Of a stretch of 64,000 nt of DNA, positions 1 through 7,128 are shown piece after piece (within the stretch, counting starts at the first letter, position 1; every line of letters begins with the position of its first letter). The notes below the pieces were generated by a model, which was not told where the DNA came from, did not search any database, and was given only the letters and a program-made list of their open reading frames with translations. A program made the translations under genes and the position numbers. This DNA is from Rheinheimera sp. (GTDB lineage Bacteria; Pseudomonadota; Gammaproteobacteria; Enterobacterales; Alteromonadaceae), in the NCBI RefSeq assembly GCF_030690345.1, contig NZ_JAUYGV010000007.1, forward strand, positions 434,001 to 498,000, given 5' to 3'.

Positions 1-37
1 CGATACAGCATTATAGCTAGAAGAGAGCTAATATAGC

Positions 38-1174
38 ATGAAAAAAAAGTTACTTTTTGTCGTTAATGTTGACTGGTTTTTTCTTTCGCACCGTTTACCC
101 ATTGCATTAGCTGCACAAGCCGCAGGTTACGAGGTGAATATTGCTTGTCAGTTAACTGCAAAAGGTGAAGCCATAAAAGGCTATGGTTTTATTTTGCATA
201 ACTTGCCGTTAGAACGCAGCGGCACTTCGGTTTTTAAAGAGTTTAAAACGCTTGTAGCAATTAAGCGTGTAATTAAGCTAAGCAGGCCGGATATTATTCA
301 TGCTGTCACCATTAAACCCGTACTTTACACCGGACTTGCGACTCTTTTTTCTAAGATCCCTAAAGTTTCATCTATTTCGGGTCTTGGTTTCGTATTTATT
401 TCTGAGGGTTTAAAAGCTAGGCTGGTGCGTGTGTTCATAAGTTTTTTATACAGGTTAGCGCTACGTCATCGCAAATCCAGAGTGATTTTTCAAAACCCGA
501 CCGACAGAGATTTATTTATCTCTGCAGGTATCATTTCAGCTAATCAGGCAATTATGATAAGAGGCTCGGGGGTTAACTTTGCAGAGTATCCGTTTAGTGA
601 AGAGCCTCAAGGTAAACCAGTAGCTATGCTGTTAGCTCGCTTATTGACAGATAAAGGCGTTTTGGAGTTTGTTGAAGCTGCAAAGTTACTTAGAGCAAGT
701 AATATATCATGCCGTTTAGTTTTGGTTGGCGATGTTGATGAAAATCCAAAATCTGTTAGTCAGGCTCAGCTCAATTCTTGGGTGGGACAACAACTGATAG
801 AATATTGGGGATTCAGTAGTGATGTGGCTGCAAGCTATCGGCAAGCAAATATAGTTGTATTGCCCAGTTATCGCGAAGGGTTACCAAAGTCACTTATTGA
901 GGCTGCGGCTTGTGGCCGTGCCGTTATTACAACTGATGTGCCTGGCTGTCGTGATGCCATCACGCCGGATGTAACAGGTTTATTAGTGCCGGTTAAAGAT
1001 TCAGCGGCGTTAGCGGGTGCTATTGAGAAGCTGGTCAATGATAGTGATTTACGGTTAAGTTTTGGCGTTGCGGGGCGTAGACTAGCTGAACGTGAGTTCG
1101 ATATAAATTCTGTGGTGAACAAACATTTTGCTATTTATGAAGAGTTGCTAAAGGGTAATGTTGTTGAACAATAA
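38..1174 (+). CDS. Glycosyltransferase family 4 (surface polysaccharide)
   Basis: 378 aa GT-B fold glycosyltransferase, presumed cytoplasmic, adding a sugar to a lipid-linked repeat unit. The N-terminal acceptor domain opens with a beta strand (LLFVVNVDWFFLSHR) as in the PglA/WbpX-type GT4 family. The C-terminal half holds the nucleotide-sugar signature (PSYREGLPKSLIEAAACGRAVITTDVPG, split here as residues near 275-305), with the E-x7-E type element. GAGAG at about 22-26 lies upstream of the ATG. It overlaps the next gene by 17 bases, so the two are probably translated together. It is A+T-richer than the genes after 9 kb, as usual for O-antigen genes. Donor and acceptor cannot be told from sequence. 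Confidence 0.85.
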   Translation: MKKKLLFVVNVDWFFLSHRLPIALAAQAAGYEVNIACQLTAKGEAIKGYGFILHNLPLERSGTSVFKEFKTLVAIKRVIKLSRPDIIHAVTIKPVLYTGLATLFSKIPKVSSISGLGFVFISEGLKARLVRVFISFLYRLALRHRKSRVIFQNPTDRDLFISAGIISANQAIMIRGSGVNFAEYPFSEEPQGKPVAMLLARLLTDKGVLEFVEAAKLLRASNISCRLVLVGDVDENPKSVSQAQLNSWVGQQLIEYWGFSSDVAASYRQANIVVLPSYREGLPKSLIEAAACGRAVITTDVPGCRDAITPDVTGLLVPVKDSAALAGAIEKLVNDSDLRLSFGVAGRRLAEREFDINSVVNKHFAIYEELLKGNVVEQ

Positions 1175-2099
1175 AATTTTAATTACAGGCTTTAGTGGTT
1201 TCGTTGGTTCCAGGTTGTTATCAGTGCTTAGCACCAGAGTTTTAGTGCTATTGGGTAGAAAAAAGCCAGAAAATGTATCGTTGCCGTTCTATCAGTCGGA
1301 GTTTAATGCTGATAGTGACTACTCCTCAGCTTTAGCGGGTGTTGATGTGGTTATACACAGTGCAGCCAGAGTGCATATGATGAATGAGCAGACAACAGAT
1401 CCTTTAGCAGCATTTCGTGACGTGAACACTTTTGGCACTGTTAATTTGGCCCGGCAGGCTGCCGCAGCCGGCGTTAAGCGCTTTATTTTTATCAGTAGCA
1501 TTAAAGTAAATGGTGAATCAACACGTAACGACAAGCCGTTCAGGCATGACGATAAGCCGCTGCCTGATGATGCCTATGGCATATCTAAGGCTGAAGCTGA
1601 AATCGGGTTGAAACAGATAGCAGTACAGACCGGCATGGAGGTGGTAATTATTCGTCCGCCGCTGGTTTACGGCCTTGGAGTTAAAGCTAACTTTGCCGCT
1701 ATGATGAAGCTGGCCAGAAAAAACTTGCCGTTACCCTTAGGGGCTATCCATAACAAACGCAGCCTGGTGGCACTGGATAACCTGGTCGATTTAATTGTTA
1801 CTTGCATTGAACATCCAAAGGCGGCGAACCAAACCTTTTTGGTGAGTGATGAGCACGATGTTTCCACTACTGAACTGTTGCAAATGATGACACGTGCTGC
1901 CGGGAAAAAGCCAAGGTTGTTACCGGTGCCGATGAGTTGGCTGAAACTGGCCGGTAAGCTGACGGGGAAATCTGCGGTAATAGACCGGCTTTGCGGTAAT
2001 TTACAAGTAGATATATCGCATACTAAAGACACGCTGGGTTGGCGGCCGCCGGTGACGGTGGAAGAGGGGATTGCTCGCTGCTTTGCCGCGAAGGGTTGA
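1158..2099 (+). CDS. NAD-dependent epimerase/dehydratase (WbpV/Gne-like)
   Basis: 313 aa extended short-chain dehydrogenase/reductase acting on a nucleotide sugar, probably a UDP-hexose or UDP-HexNAc C4 epimerase. Seen: N-terminal dinucleotide-binding TGFSGFVGSR, IHSAARVH strand, Ser region FISSIKVNG and the catalytic YGISK (YxxxK) near residue 140. The start overlaps the GT4 gene in another frame. In many gammaproteobacterial O-antigen loci an epimerase of this type lies immediately before the initiating sugar-phosphate transferase, as here, and supplies its UDP-sugar. The exact substrate is an inference. The stop at 2099 is followed within 9 bases by a heptamer repeat array. Confidence 0.85.
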   Translation: MLLNNKILITGFSGFVGSRLLSVLSTRVLVLLGRKKPENVSLPFYQSEFNADSDYSSALAGVDVVIHSAARVHMMNEQTTDPLAAFRDVNTFGTVNLARQAAAAGVKRFIFISSIKVNGESTRNDKPFRHDDKPLPDDAYGISKAEAEIGLKQIAVQTGMEVVIIRPPLVYGLGVKANFAAMMKLARKNLPLPLGAIHNKRSLVALDNLVDLIVTCIEHPKAANQTFLVSDEHDVSTTELLQMMTRAAGKKPRLLPVPMSWLKLAGKLTGKSAVIDRLCGNLQVDISHTKDTLGWRPPVTVEEGIARCFAAKG

Positions 2100-2107
2100 G
2101 AGATAAA

Positions 2108-2177
2108 TGTTGAGTGTTTAGTGCTGAGTGCTGAGTGCTGAGTGCTGAGTGTTGAGTTTTTAGTTGTGAGTGTTTAG
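2108..2177 (+). repeat. Heptamer array 1 (10 units, forward)
   Basis: Ten consecutive 7-base units without interruption: TGTTGAG, TGTTTAG, four copies of TGCTGAG, TGTTGAG, TTTTTAG, TTGTGAG, TGTTTAG. The consensus is TGYTKAG. It fills nearly the whole gap between the epimerase and the sugar transferase, ending 17 bases before the transferase ribosome-binding site. No spacers, so not a CRISPR. Function unknown. Confidence 0.9.
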
Positions 2178-2204
2178 TTGTCGCTGGCAAATTTTAGAGG
2201 AATT

Positions 2205-2756
2205 ATGTTGATACGCTTATTGGATATTATTTTTGCCTTTTGTGGCTTGGTGTTTGGTTTTCCGGTGCTGGTTATTTTAACCCTGATTGGTTTATTTGAT
2301 ACTGGTTCGCCGATATTTCGCCAGCAGCGGGTAGGGCGGCATAAAAAGCCGTTTACGCTGGTAAAGTTTCGTACCATGAGGCCGGATACTGCTCATGTGG
2401 CCAGCCATTTAGCCAGCGCCAGTGCAATAACACCCTTTGGTGGCTTTTTACGTAAGAGCAAGCTGGATGAACTGCCGCAGCTGTGGAATGTATTAAAAGG
2501 CGAAATGAGCCTGGTAGGCCCGCGGCCTTGCCTGTTTAACCAGCAAGAATTAATTAACGAGCGCGAACAGCGCGGTGTGTTAAATGCCAGGCCGGGCATT
2601 ACCGGGCTGGCGCAGGTTAATGATATTGATATGTCGACGCCGGTATTACTGGCCGAGACAGACGCAAAAATGCTGGCACAGCTTACGGTGGCTAACTACT
2701 TTAAGTATATTTTTATGACGGTGGCCGGGAAGGGCAGTGGGGATAGGGTTCGGTAG
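2205..2756 (+). CDS. Initiating sugar-phosphate transferase (PglC/WcaJ family)
   Basis: Monotopic phosphoglycosyl transferase that moves a sugar-1-phosphate from UDP-sugar to undecaprenyl phosphate on the inner membrane, starting the repeat unit. At 183 aa it is the short PglC-type form lacking the four-TM N-terminal domain of WbaP/WcaJ. Seen: one hydrophobic re-entrant helix (residues 3-25, [20 protein letters not shown]), KFRTM, the Asp-Glu dyad in [11 protein letters not shown], and SLVGPRP. I chose the ATG at 2205 rather than the upstream TTG because AGAGG precedes it by 4 bases and the family starts there. Its TAG stop (2754-2756) is the first triplet of the next heptamer array. Confidence 0.9.
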   Translation: MLIRLLDIIFAFCGLVFGFPVLVILTLIGLFDTGSPIFRQQRVGRHKKPFTLVKFRTMRPDTAHVASHLASASAITPFGGFLRKSKLDELPQLWNVLKGEMSLVGPRPCLFNQQELINEREQRGVLNARPGITGLAQVNDIDMSTPVLLAETDAKMLAQLTVANYFKYIFMTVAGKGSGDRVR

Positions 2757-2802
2757 TTTTGAGTGGTGAATTGTTAGTTGTGAGTGCTGAGTTTTGATTG
2801 GT
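2754..2802 (+). repeat. Heptamer array 2 (7 degenerate units, forward)
   Basis: Units TAGTTTT, GAGTGGT, GAATTGT, TAGTTGT, GAGTGCT, GAGTTTT, GATTGGT keep exact 7-base register. They are the array 1 unit rotated by five positions. The first unit contains the stop codon of the sugar transferase. A 14-base segment TTTTGATTGGTTGG at 2792-2805 recurs exactly at 2854-2867, just before the four-helix gene. Confidence 0.8.
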
Positions 2803-2875
2803 TGGTGTTTATTATTTGTAAAATTTATGGTTTGGGCTATAGGTAGTATAGGATTTTGATTGGTTGGGGCTTTGG

Positions 2876-3247
2876 ATGCCTGCTGAATCGAATAATGTAT
2901 TGGCCAAGGCTTTTGAGTTTGCGGTTCGGGTTGTCAGGCTTTATCAGTATTTGGTAAAAGAGCATAAAGAATTTGTGCTGTCTAAGCAGTTAGTGCGCTG
3001 TGGTACTTCTATCGGTGCCAATATCAACGAGGCGCAGGCGGGGCAATCTAAAGCTGATTTTATTGCTAAAATGAGTATTGCCAGTAAAGAATCAAGAGAA
3101 GCAAAGTATTGGCTGGAGCTGCTATGTATAACTGGCTACCTCGATGATACTCAACCGCATGTAGCCAGCTTACTTAACCAAAGCGAAGAGCTGATTAAAA
3201 TACTAACCAGCATAGTAAAAACCGCCCAACGCAACACTAAAAACTAA
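2876..3247 (+). CDS. Four-helix-bundle protein (S23 / 23S rRNA-IVS protein family)
   Basis: 123 aa. Start ATG 2876 with a GGGG stretch 6 bases upstream fits the family better than the upstream TTG at 2864. The sequence matches the S23 four-helix-bundle family: AFEFAVRVVRLYQYL near the N-terminus, LVRCGTSIGANINEAQAGQSKADFIAKMSIASKESREAKYWLELL in the middle (quoted in parts), and a C-terminal helix LLNQSEELIKILTSIVKTA. Members occur inside intervening sequences of 23S rRNA genes and as Avd proteins of diversity-generating retroelements; stand-alone members in polysaccharide loci have no proven role. No enzyme motif is visible. It is bracketed by heptamer arrays in opposite orientation, and its last five codons and stop (RNTKN*) are made of heptamer-like sequence. 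It is not an obvious polysaccharide gene and may be a passenger. Confidence 0.85.
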   Translation: MPAESNNVLAKAFEFAVRVVRLYQYLVKEHKEFVLSKQLVRCGTSIGANINEAQAGQSKADFIAKMSIASKESREAKYWLELLCITGYLDDTQPHVASLLNQSEELIKILTSIVKTAQRNTKN

Positions 3248-3296
3248 CTCAACACTAAAAACTCAAAACTAAACATTCACCCCTCACCACTAACAA
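3237..3296 (-). repeat. Heptamer array 3 (about 8 units, reverse)
   Basis: Reverse-orientation units: CTAAAAA and a short CTAA at 3237-3247 lie inside the end of the four-helix gene, then CTCAACA, CTAAAAA, CTCAAAA, CTAAACA, TTCACCC, CTCACCA, CTAACAA run to 3296. The next four bases, GGAG, are the ribosome-binding site of the following gene. With array 2 it flanks the four-helix gene as an inverted pair. Confidence 0.85.
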
Positions 3297-3305
3297 GGAG
3301 ACAGG

Positions 3306-4745
3306 ATGTCGACTGTGTATAACACCCCCCAATTTATCCACCATGGCGCGGTAGATGGTGTTACCGGCTCTTGTCATGAATACCGGCTGGCCGATGACTA
3401 CGGCGTACTTATTGATTGTGGCTTGTTTCAGGGCGCAGAGCTGTCTGCTTCGGGTTCTGCTGCTGCGCCGCAGATTGCTTTTGCCATTGACCATATTAAA
3501 GCGCTGATTGTTACCCACGTGCATATTGACCATGTTGGGCGGATTCCGTATTTACTCGCTGCCGGTTTTAACGGGCCTATCTATTGCACTACCGCCTCGG
3601 CCACGTTATTGCCGCTGGTGTTGGAAGATGCATTAAAGGTAGGGGTTACCCGCGATGAAGAGTTAATTAATGCTTTTTTGGCCAGGGTGCGCCGTCAGTT
3701 GGTCGCTTGTGATTTTAAACAATGGCTGCCATTGCCGGCATTTGACGGTGCGGCGTCGACCCTGGGCAGCGCCGGGCCAGAGCTACGGTTTCAGCCGGCC
3801 GGGCATATTCTGGGCTCGGCCTATGTTGAGCTGCGGCATAATACCGAAGCTAAAAAAAGCTACAAAACCGTATTTTCCGGCGATTTGGGCGCGCCCTATG
3901 CGCCTTTGCTACCAGCACCCAAACCACCTAATACGGCAGATGTGGTGGTAATAGAAAGTACCTATGGTGATCGCGAACACGAAAATCGTCGTGCGCGGAT
4001 AAAACGGCTGGAGCAGGTGTTGCTGCATTCGCTCAAAGATAACGGTACTGTGTTATTTCCGGCTTTCAGTATCGGCCGCACCCAAGAGCTGTTATATGAA
4101 CTGGAAGCCATTATTCACCGTTTGCGCGGGCAAAAAATTCACCAACAGTTACGTTGGGATGAACTGCAAATTATTGTTGATTCGCCATTGGCAGCAAAAT
4201 TTACCAGTGCTTATGACGAGCTGAAACATTGCTGGGACAATGAAGCCAAACAACGGCTGAAACAAGGCCGGCACCCGCTGAGCTTTGCGCAATTACATAC
4301 CATAGACAGCCATAGCCAACATTTAGATCTGGTGCAGTTTTTAGCCCGCAGCAAACAGCCGGCTATTGTTATTGCTGCCAGCGGCATGTGTGAAGGTGGC
4401 CGGGTGGTCAATTATTTAAAAGCGTTATTACCGGATGCGGCGCATCAGGTGGTGTTTGTTGGTTATCAGGCACGCGGTACCCTGGGCGCAGCAATACAGC
4501 GCTTTGGTCCGCAAGGCGGTTATGTCGATATAGACGGCGAGCGCATTATTATCGGCGCCGAAATTATTACATTAAGCGGCTATTCAGCCCATGCTGATAA
4601 AACTGGTTTAGTAAGTTTTATTAGCCGGATGCGGCGAAAACCGCAACAGGTACGCATAGTGCATGGTGATGATGGCGCGAAAACAGCACTACAACAGGCT
4701 TTTTCCAGCTTAGGGATCAATGCTATTATTGCCAGCCAGGATTGA
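3306..4745 (+). CDS. MBL-fold hydrolase with beta-CASP and RMMBL domains
   Basis: 479 aa predicted RNA-processing metallo-hydrolase of the CPSF/Ysh1-like exonuclease family. Seen: metal motif THVHIDHVG (HxHxDH) near residue 75, GHILGSA near 165, a second metal ligand region SGDLG, beta-CASP core around 230-410 (FSIGRTQELLYEL, DSPLAAKF, ASGMCEGGRVVNYL), and the C-terminal RMMBL histidine in YSAHADK near 435. All expected zinc ligands appear present, so it is probably active. The start follows AAGGAG by 5 bases. RNA-acting proteins are not standard polysaccharide genes; homologues occur elsewhere as stand-alone genes or in arsenate/phosphate islands. Its TGA stop (4743-4745) is also the first triplet of a heptamer array. 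Confidence 0.88.
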   Translation: MSTVYNTPQFIHHGAVDGVTGSCHEYRLADDYGVLIDCGLFQGAELSASGSAAAPQIAFAIDHIKALIVTHVHIDHVGRIPYLLAAGFNGPIYCTTASATLLPLVLEDALKVGVTRDEELINAFLARVRRQLVACDFKQWLPLPAFDGAASTLGSAGPELRFQPAGHILGSAYVELRHNTEAKKSYKTVFSGDLGAPYAPLLPAPKPPNTADVVVIESTYGDREHENRRARIKRLEQVLLHSLKDNGTVLFPAFSIGRTQELLYELEAIIHRLRGQKIHQQLRWDELQIIVDSPLAAKFTSAYDELKHCWDNEAKQRLKQGRHPLSFAQLHTIDSHSQHLDLVQFLARSKQPAIVIAASGMCEGGRVVNYLKALLPDAAHQVVFVGYQARGTLGAAIQRFGPQGGYVDIDGERIIIGAEIITLSGYSAHADKTGLVSFISRMRRKPQQVRIVHGDDGAKTALQQAFSSLGINAIIASQD

Positions 4746-4784
4746 GTGTTTAGTGTTTAGTGGCGAGTGTTGAGTGTTGAGTTT
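4743..4784 (+). repeat. Heptamer array 4a (6 units, forward)
   Basis: TGAGTGT, TTAGTGT, TTAGTGG, CGAGTGT, TGAGTGT, TGAGTTT. The first triplet is the stop codon of the MBL gene. It faces array 4b across two bases, so transcripts or single strands could fold into a long hairpin. Confidence 0.9.
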
Positions 4785-4786
4785 TT

Positions 4787-4863
4787 AACTCACAACTCAC
4801 AACTCACAACTCACAACTCACCTCTTACCACTCACAACTTTTAATTCACAACTTAAAACTCAA
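4787..4863 (-). repeat. Heptamer array 4b (11 units, reverse)
   Basis: Five perfect AACTCAC units (4787-4821), then CTCTTAC, CACTCAC, AACTTTT, AATTCAC, AACTTAA and AACTCAA. This is the most homogeneous reverse array in the window. It ends 12 bases before the ugd start codon; the following AAAAGGG supplies the ribosome-binding site. Confidence 0.9.
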
Positions 4864-4875
4864 AAAAGGGATGTT

Positions 4876-6051
4876 ATGTCGGGTTTAAAAATTGCCATTG
4901 CCGGCACCGGTTATGTAGGGTTGTCTAATGCCATGTTACTGGCGCAGCACAATCACGTGGTTGCGCTGGATATAGTACCGGAAAAGGTGGCGTTGCTAAA
5001 CGAGAAAAAATCACCGATAGAAGATAAAGAAATCTCCGACTTTTTGGCAAATAAAGCGCTGAATTTCACGGCTACTCTGGATAAGCAGTTGGCTTTTGCC
5101 AATGCGAACTTTGTTATTATTGCTACGCCAACCGATTACGATCCGCAAACCAACTATTTTAATACCAGCAGTGTAGAAGCGGTGATCCGCGATGTATTAG
5201 CGGTTAACCCCAAGGCGGTAATGGTAATTAAATCTACCGTGCCGGTGGGCTTTACTGTTGCAGCGCGACAAAAGTTTGCTACCGACAACCTGATATTTTC
5301 ACCGGAGTTTTTGCGTGAAGGCCGTGCCTTATACGATAACCTGTATCCGTCGCGTATTATTGTTGGTGAGCAAAGTGAGCGTGCTGCGCGTTTTGCCGCC
5401 TTGTTACAACAGGGCGCGATAAAGCAAGACGTGCCGCTGCTGTTTACCGACAGCACCGAGGCTGAAGCCATTAAACTGTTTTCTAATACTTACCTGGCGA
5501 TGCGGGTGGCGTATTTTAACGAGCTGGACAGCTATGCTGAAAGCCATGGCTTAAATGCGCGGCAAATTATTCAAGGTGTTGGACTGGACCCGCGCATTGG
5601 TAACCATTATAACAACCCCAGCTTTGGCTACGGTGGTTACTGTCTGCCCAAAGATACTAAGCAACTATTAGCTAATTATCAGAATGTGCCGAACAATATA
5701 ATGCAAGCAATAGTAGATGCTAACCGCACTCGCAAAGACTTTGTGGCTGAGTCCATATTGTCCCGTAACCCTCAGGTAGTGGGTGTTTTTCGCCTGGTAA
5801 TGAAAACGGGTTCAGATAATTTTCGTGCCTCGGCTATCCAGGGCATTATGAAGCGTATTAAAGCTAAAGGTATCGAAGTGGTGGTGTATGAGCCGGAGTT
5901 GCAGCAGGACGAGTTTTTCCGCTCGCGGGTAATTAAAGATTTAGCGGAGTTTAAACGCATATCTGATGTAATAGTAGCAAACCGCCGCAGTGACGCTTTG
6001 GCTGATGTTGAAGAAAAAGTGTATACCCGTGATTTGTTTGGTAGCGACTAA
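4876..6051 (+). CDS. ugd: UDP-glucose 6-dehydrogenase
   Basis: 391 aa, close to the 388 aa of enterobacterial Ugd. It oxidises UDP-glucose to UDP-glucuronate with two NAD+ in the cytoplasm. Seen: Rossmann GTGYVGL at 10-16, TPTDYDP near 85, STVPVG near 120, the substrate-binding EFLREGRAL near 145, and the catalytic Cys256 in [14 protein letters not shown]. The C-terminal UDP-binding domain ends normally. Together with the galU copy directly downstream it makes UDP-glucuronate from glucose-1-phosphate. GGG at about 4867-4870 precedes the ATG. The gaps on both sides contain opposed heptamer arrays. Confidence 0.94.
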   Translation: MSGLKIAIAGTGYVGLSNAMLLAQHNHVVALDIVPEKVALLNEKKSPIEDKEISDFLANKALNFTATLDKQLAFANANFVIIATPTDYDPQTNYFNTSSVEAVIRDVLAVNPKAVMVIKSTVPVGFTVAARQKFATDNLIFSPEFLREGRALYDNLYPSRIIVGEQSERAARFAALLQQGAIKQDVPLLFTDSTEAEAIKLFSNTYLAMRVAYFNELDSYAESHGLNARQIIQGVGLDPRIGNHYNNPSFGYGGYCLPKDTKQLLANYQNVPNNIMQAIVDANRTRKDFVAESILSRNPQVVGVFRLVMKTGSDNFRASAIQGIMKRIKAKGIEVVVYEPELQQDEFFRSRVIKDLAEFKRISDVIVANRRSDALADVEEKVYTRDLFGSD

Positions 6052-6055
6052 TTAT

Positions 6056-6128
6056 TAGTTTTGAGTTTTGAGTTGTGAATTTTAAGTTGTTAACTCAACA
6101 CTAAACATTCACCACTAAACACTAAGTA
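6056..6128. repeat. Heptamer array 5 (5 forward + 5 reverse units)
   Basis: Forward units TAGTTTT, GAGTTTT, GAGTTGT, GAATTTT, AAGTTGT (6056-6090), a 3-base turn TAA, then reverse units CTCAACA, CTAAACA, TTCACCA, CTAAACA, CTAAGTA (6094-6128). The two halves can pair. It fills the ugd-galU gap up to the galU ribosome-binding site CGGAG. Confidence 0.88.
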
Positions 6129-6139
6129 TCGGAGTTTAG

Positions 6140-7036
6140 ATGAAAGTACTAAAAGCGGTTATCCCGGTAGCGGGTCTGGGCACACGAATGCTGCCAGCAA
6201 CCAAGGCTATTCCGAAAGAAATGCTGCCGGTAGTGGATAAGCCGCTTATTCAGTATGTGGTAAATGAATGTATTGCCGCCGGTATTAAGCAAATTGTGCT
6301 GGTAACCCATTCTTCGAAAAACTCGATTGAAAACCACTTTGATAAGAGCTTTGAGCTGGAGTCGATGCTGGAAAAACGTGTGAAACGTCAGTTATTGGAT
6401 GAAGTGCAGGCAATATGCCCTAAAGACGTCACCATTATGCATGTGCGCCAAGCGGAAGCTAAAGGTTTGGGCCATGCTGTACTGTGCGCCTTACCGTTGG
6501 TAGGCGATGCACCTTTTGCTGTGGTATTGCCGGATGTGTTGGTAGATAGTTACGACAGTGATTTACGCCGTGAAAACCTGGCAAAAATGGTGCAATTGTT
6601 TGAGCAAAGCGGTGTTAGCCAGGTGATGGTTGAGCCGGTGCCACATCAGTTAGTCAGCAGCTATGGTGTTGTCGATGTAAGTGGTCAGCAACTGGCTGCC
6701 GGAGAGTCAGCAAAAATGACCGCCATAGTGGAAAAGCCGGCGATAGATGAAGCACCATCTGATTTAGCTGTAGTGGGCCGTTATGTATTTAGCAGCCATA
6801 TTTGGCAATGGTTAAAGCGTACCCCGGTAGGCGCCGGTGATGAAATACAGCTAACCGATGCTATTGCGATGCTGATGCAGCAAGAAGCGGTTAATGCCTA
6901 CCATATTGTTGGTCGCAGCCATGATTGCGGTAATAAACTGGGCTATATGCAGGCCTTTGTTGAGCATGGGCTGCGTGATAAACATCTGGGCCCGCAGTTT
7001 GCTTCCTGGTTGCAGAAGCTGTTGGCGCGGCAGTAG
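6140..7036 (+). CDS. galU: UTP-glucose-1-phosphate uridylyltransferase (copy 1)
   Basis: 298 aa nucleotidyltransferase making UDP-glucose and pyrophosphate from UTP and glucose-1-phosphate. Seen: N-terminal nucleotide-binding [21 protein letters not shown] (in two parts), [11 protein letters not shown] near 55, LPDVL near 130 and EKP near 195 plus [12 protein letters not shown] near 235, all typical of bacterial GalU. It follows ugd, so its product feeds UDP-glucuronate formation. A second, clearly homologous copy lies at 58493. The stop precedes a 92-base gap with a candidate promoter for the next gene. Confidence 0.93.
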   Translation: MKVLKAVIPVAGLGTRMLPATKAIPKEMLPVVDKPLIQYVVNECIAAGIKQIVLVTHSSKNSIENHFDKSFELESMLEKRVKRQLLDEVQAICPKDVTIMHVRQAEAKGLGHAVLCALPLVGDAPFAVVLPDVLVDSYDSDLRRENLAKMVQLFEQSGVSQVMVEPVPHQLVSSYGVVDVSGQQLAAGESAKMTAIVEKPAIDEAPSDLAVVGRYVFSSHIWQWLKRTPVGAGDEIQLTDAIAMLMQQEAVNAYHIVGRSHDCGNKLGYMQAFVEHGLRDKHLGPQFASWLQKLLARQ

Positions 7037-7061
7037 CGCTGCGTTTTTGATAATAATAAAT

Positions 7062-7069
7062 GCTATACT
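7062..7069 (+). promoter_or_regulatory. Candidate extended -10 for the dehydratase gene
   Basis: TGCTATACT at 7061-7069 resembles an extended -10 (TGnTATAAT), followed by an A+T-rich tract and a 60-base leader to the ATG at 7129. No good -35 is visible 16-18 bases upstream. This is inference from similarity only. Confidence 0.35.
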
Positions 7070-7128
7070 TTTTAAATTTTAAATATCAGCACTGTGTTAA
7101 TTAGCAAACAAGTGTTATGAGGTATTAG

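Noticed and set aside
2108..6128. CRISPR-like tandem repeats
   Set aside because: Units are seven bases, contiguous and without spacers; no cas genes are present.
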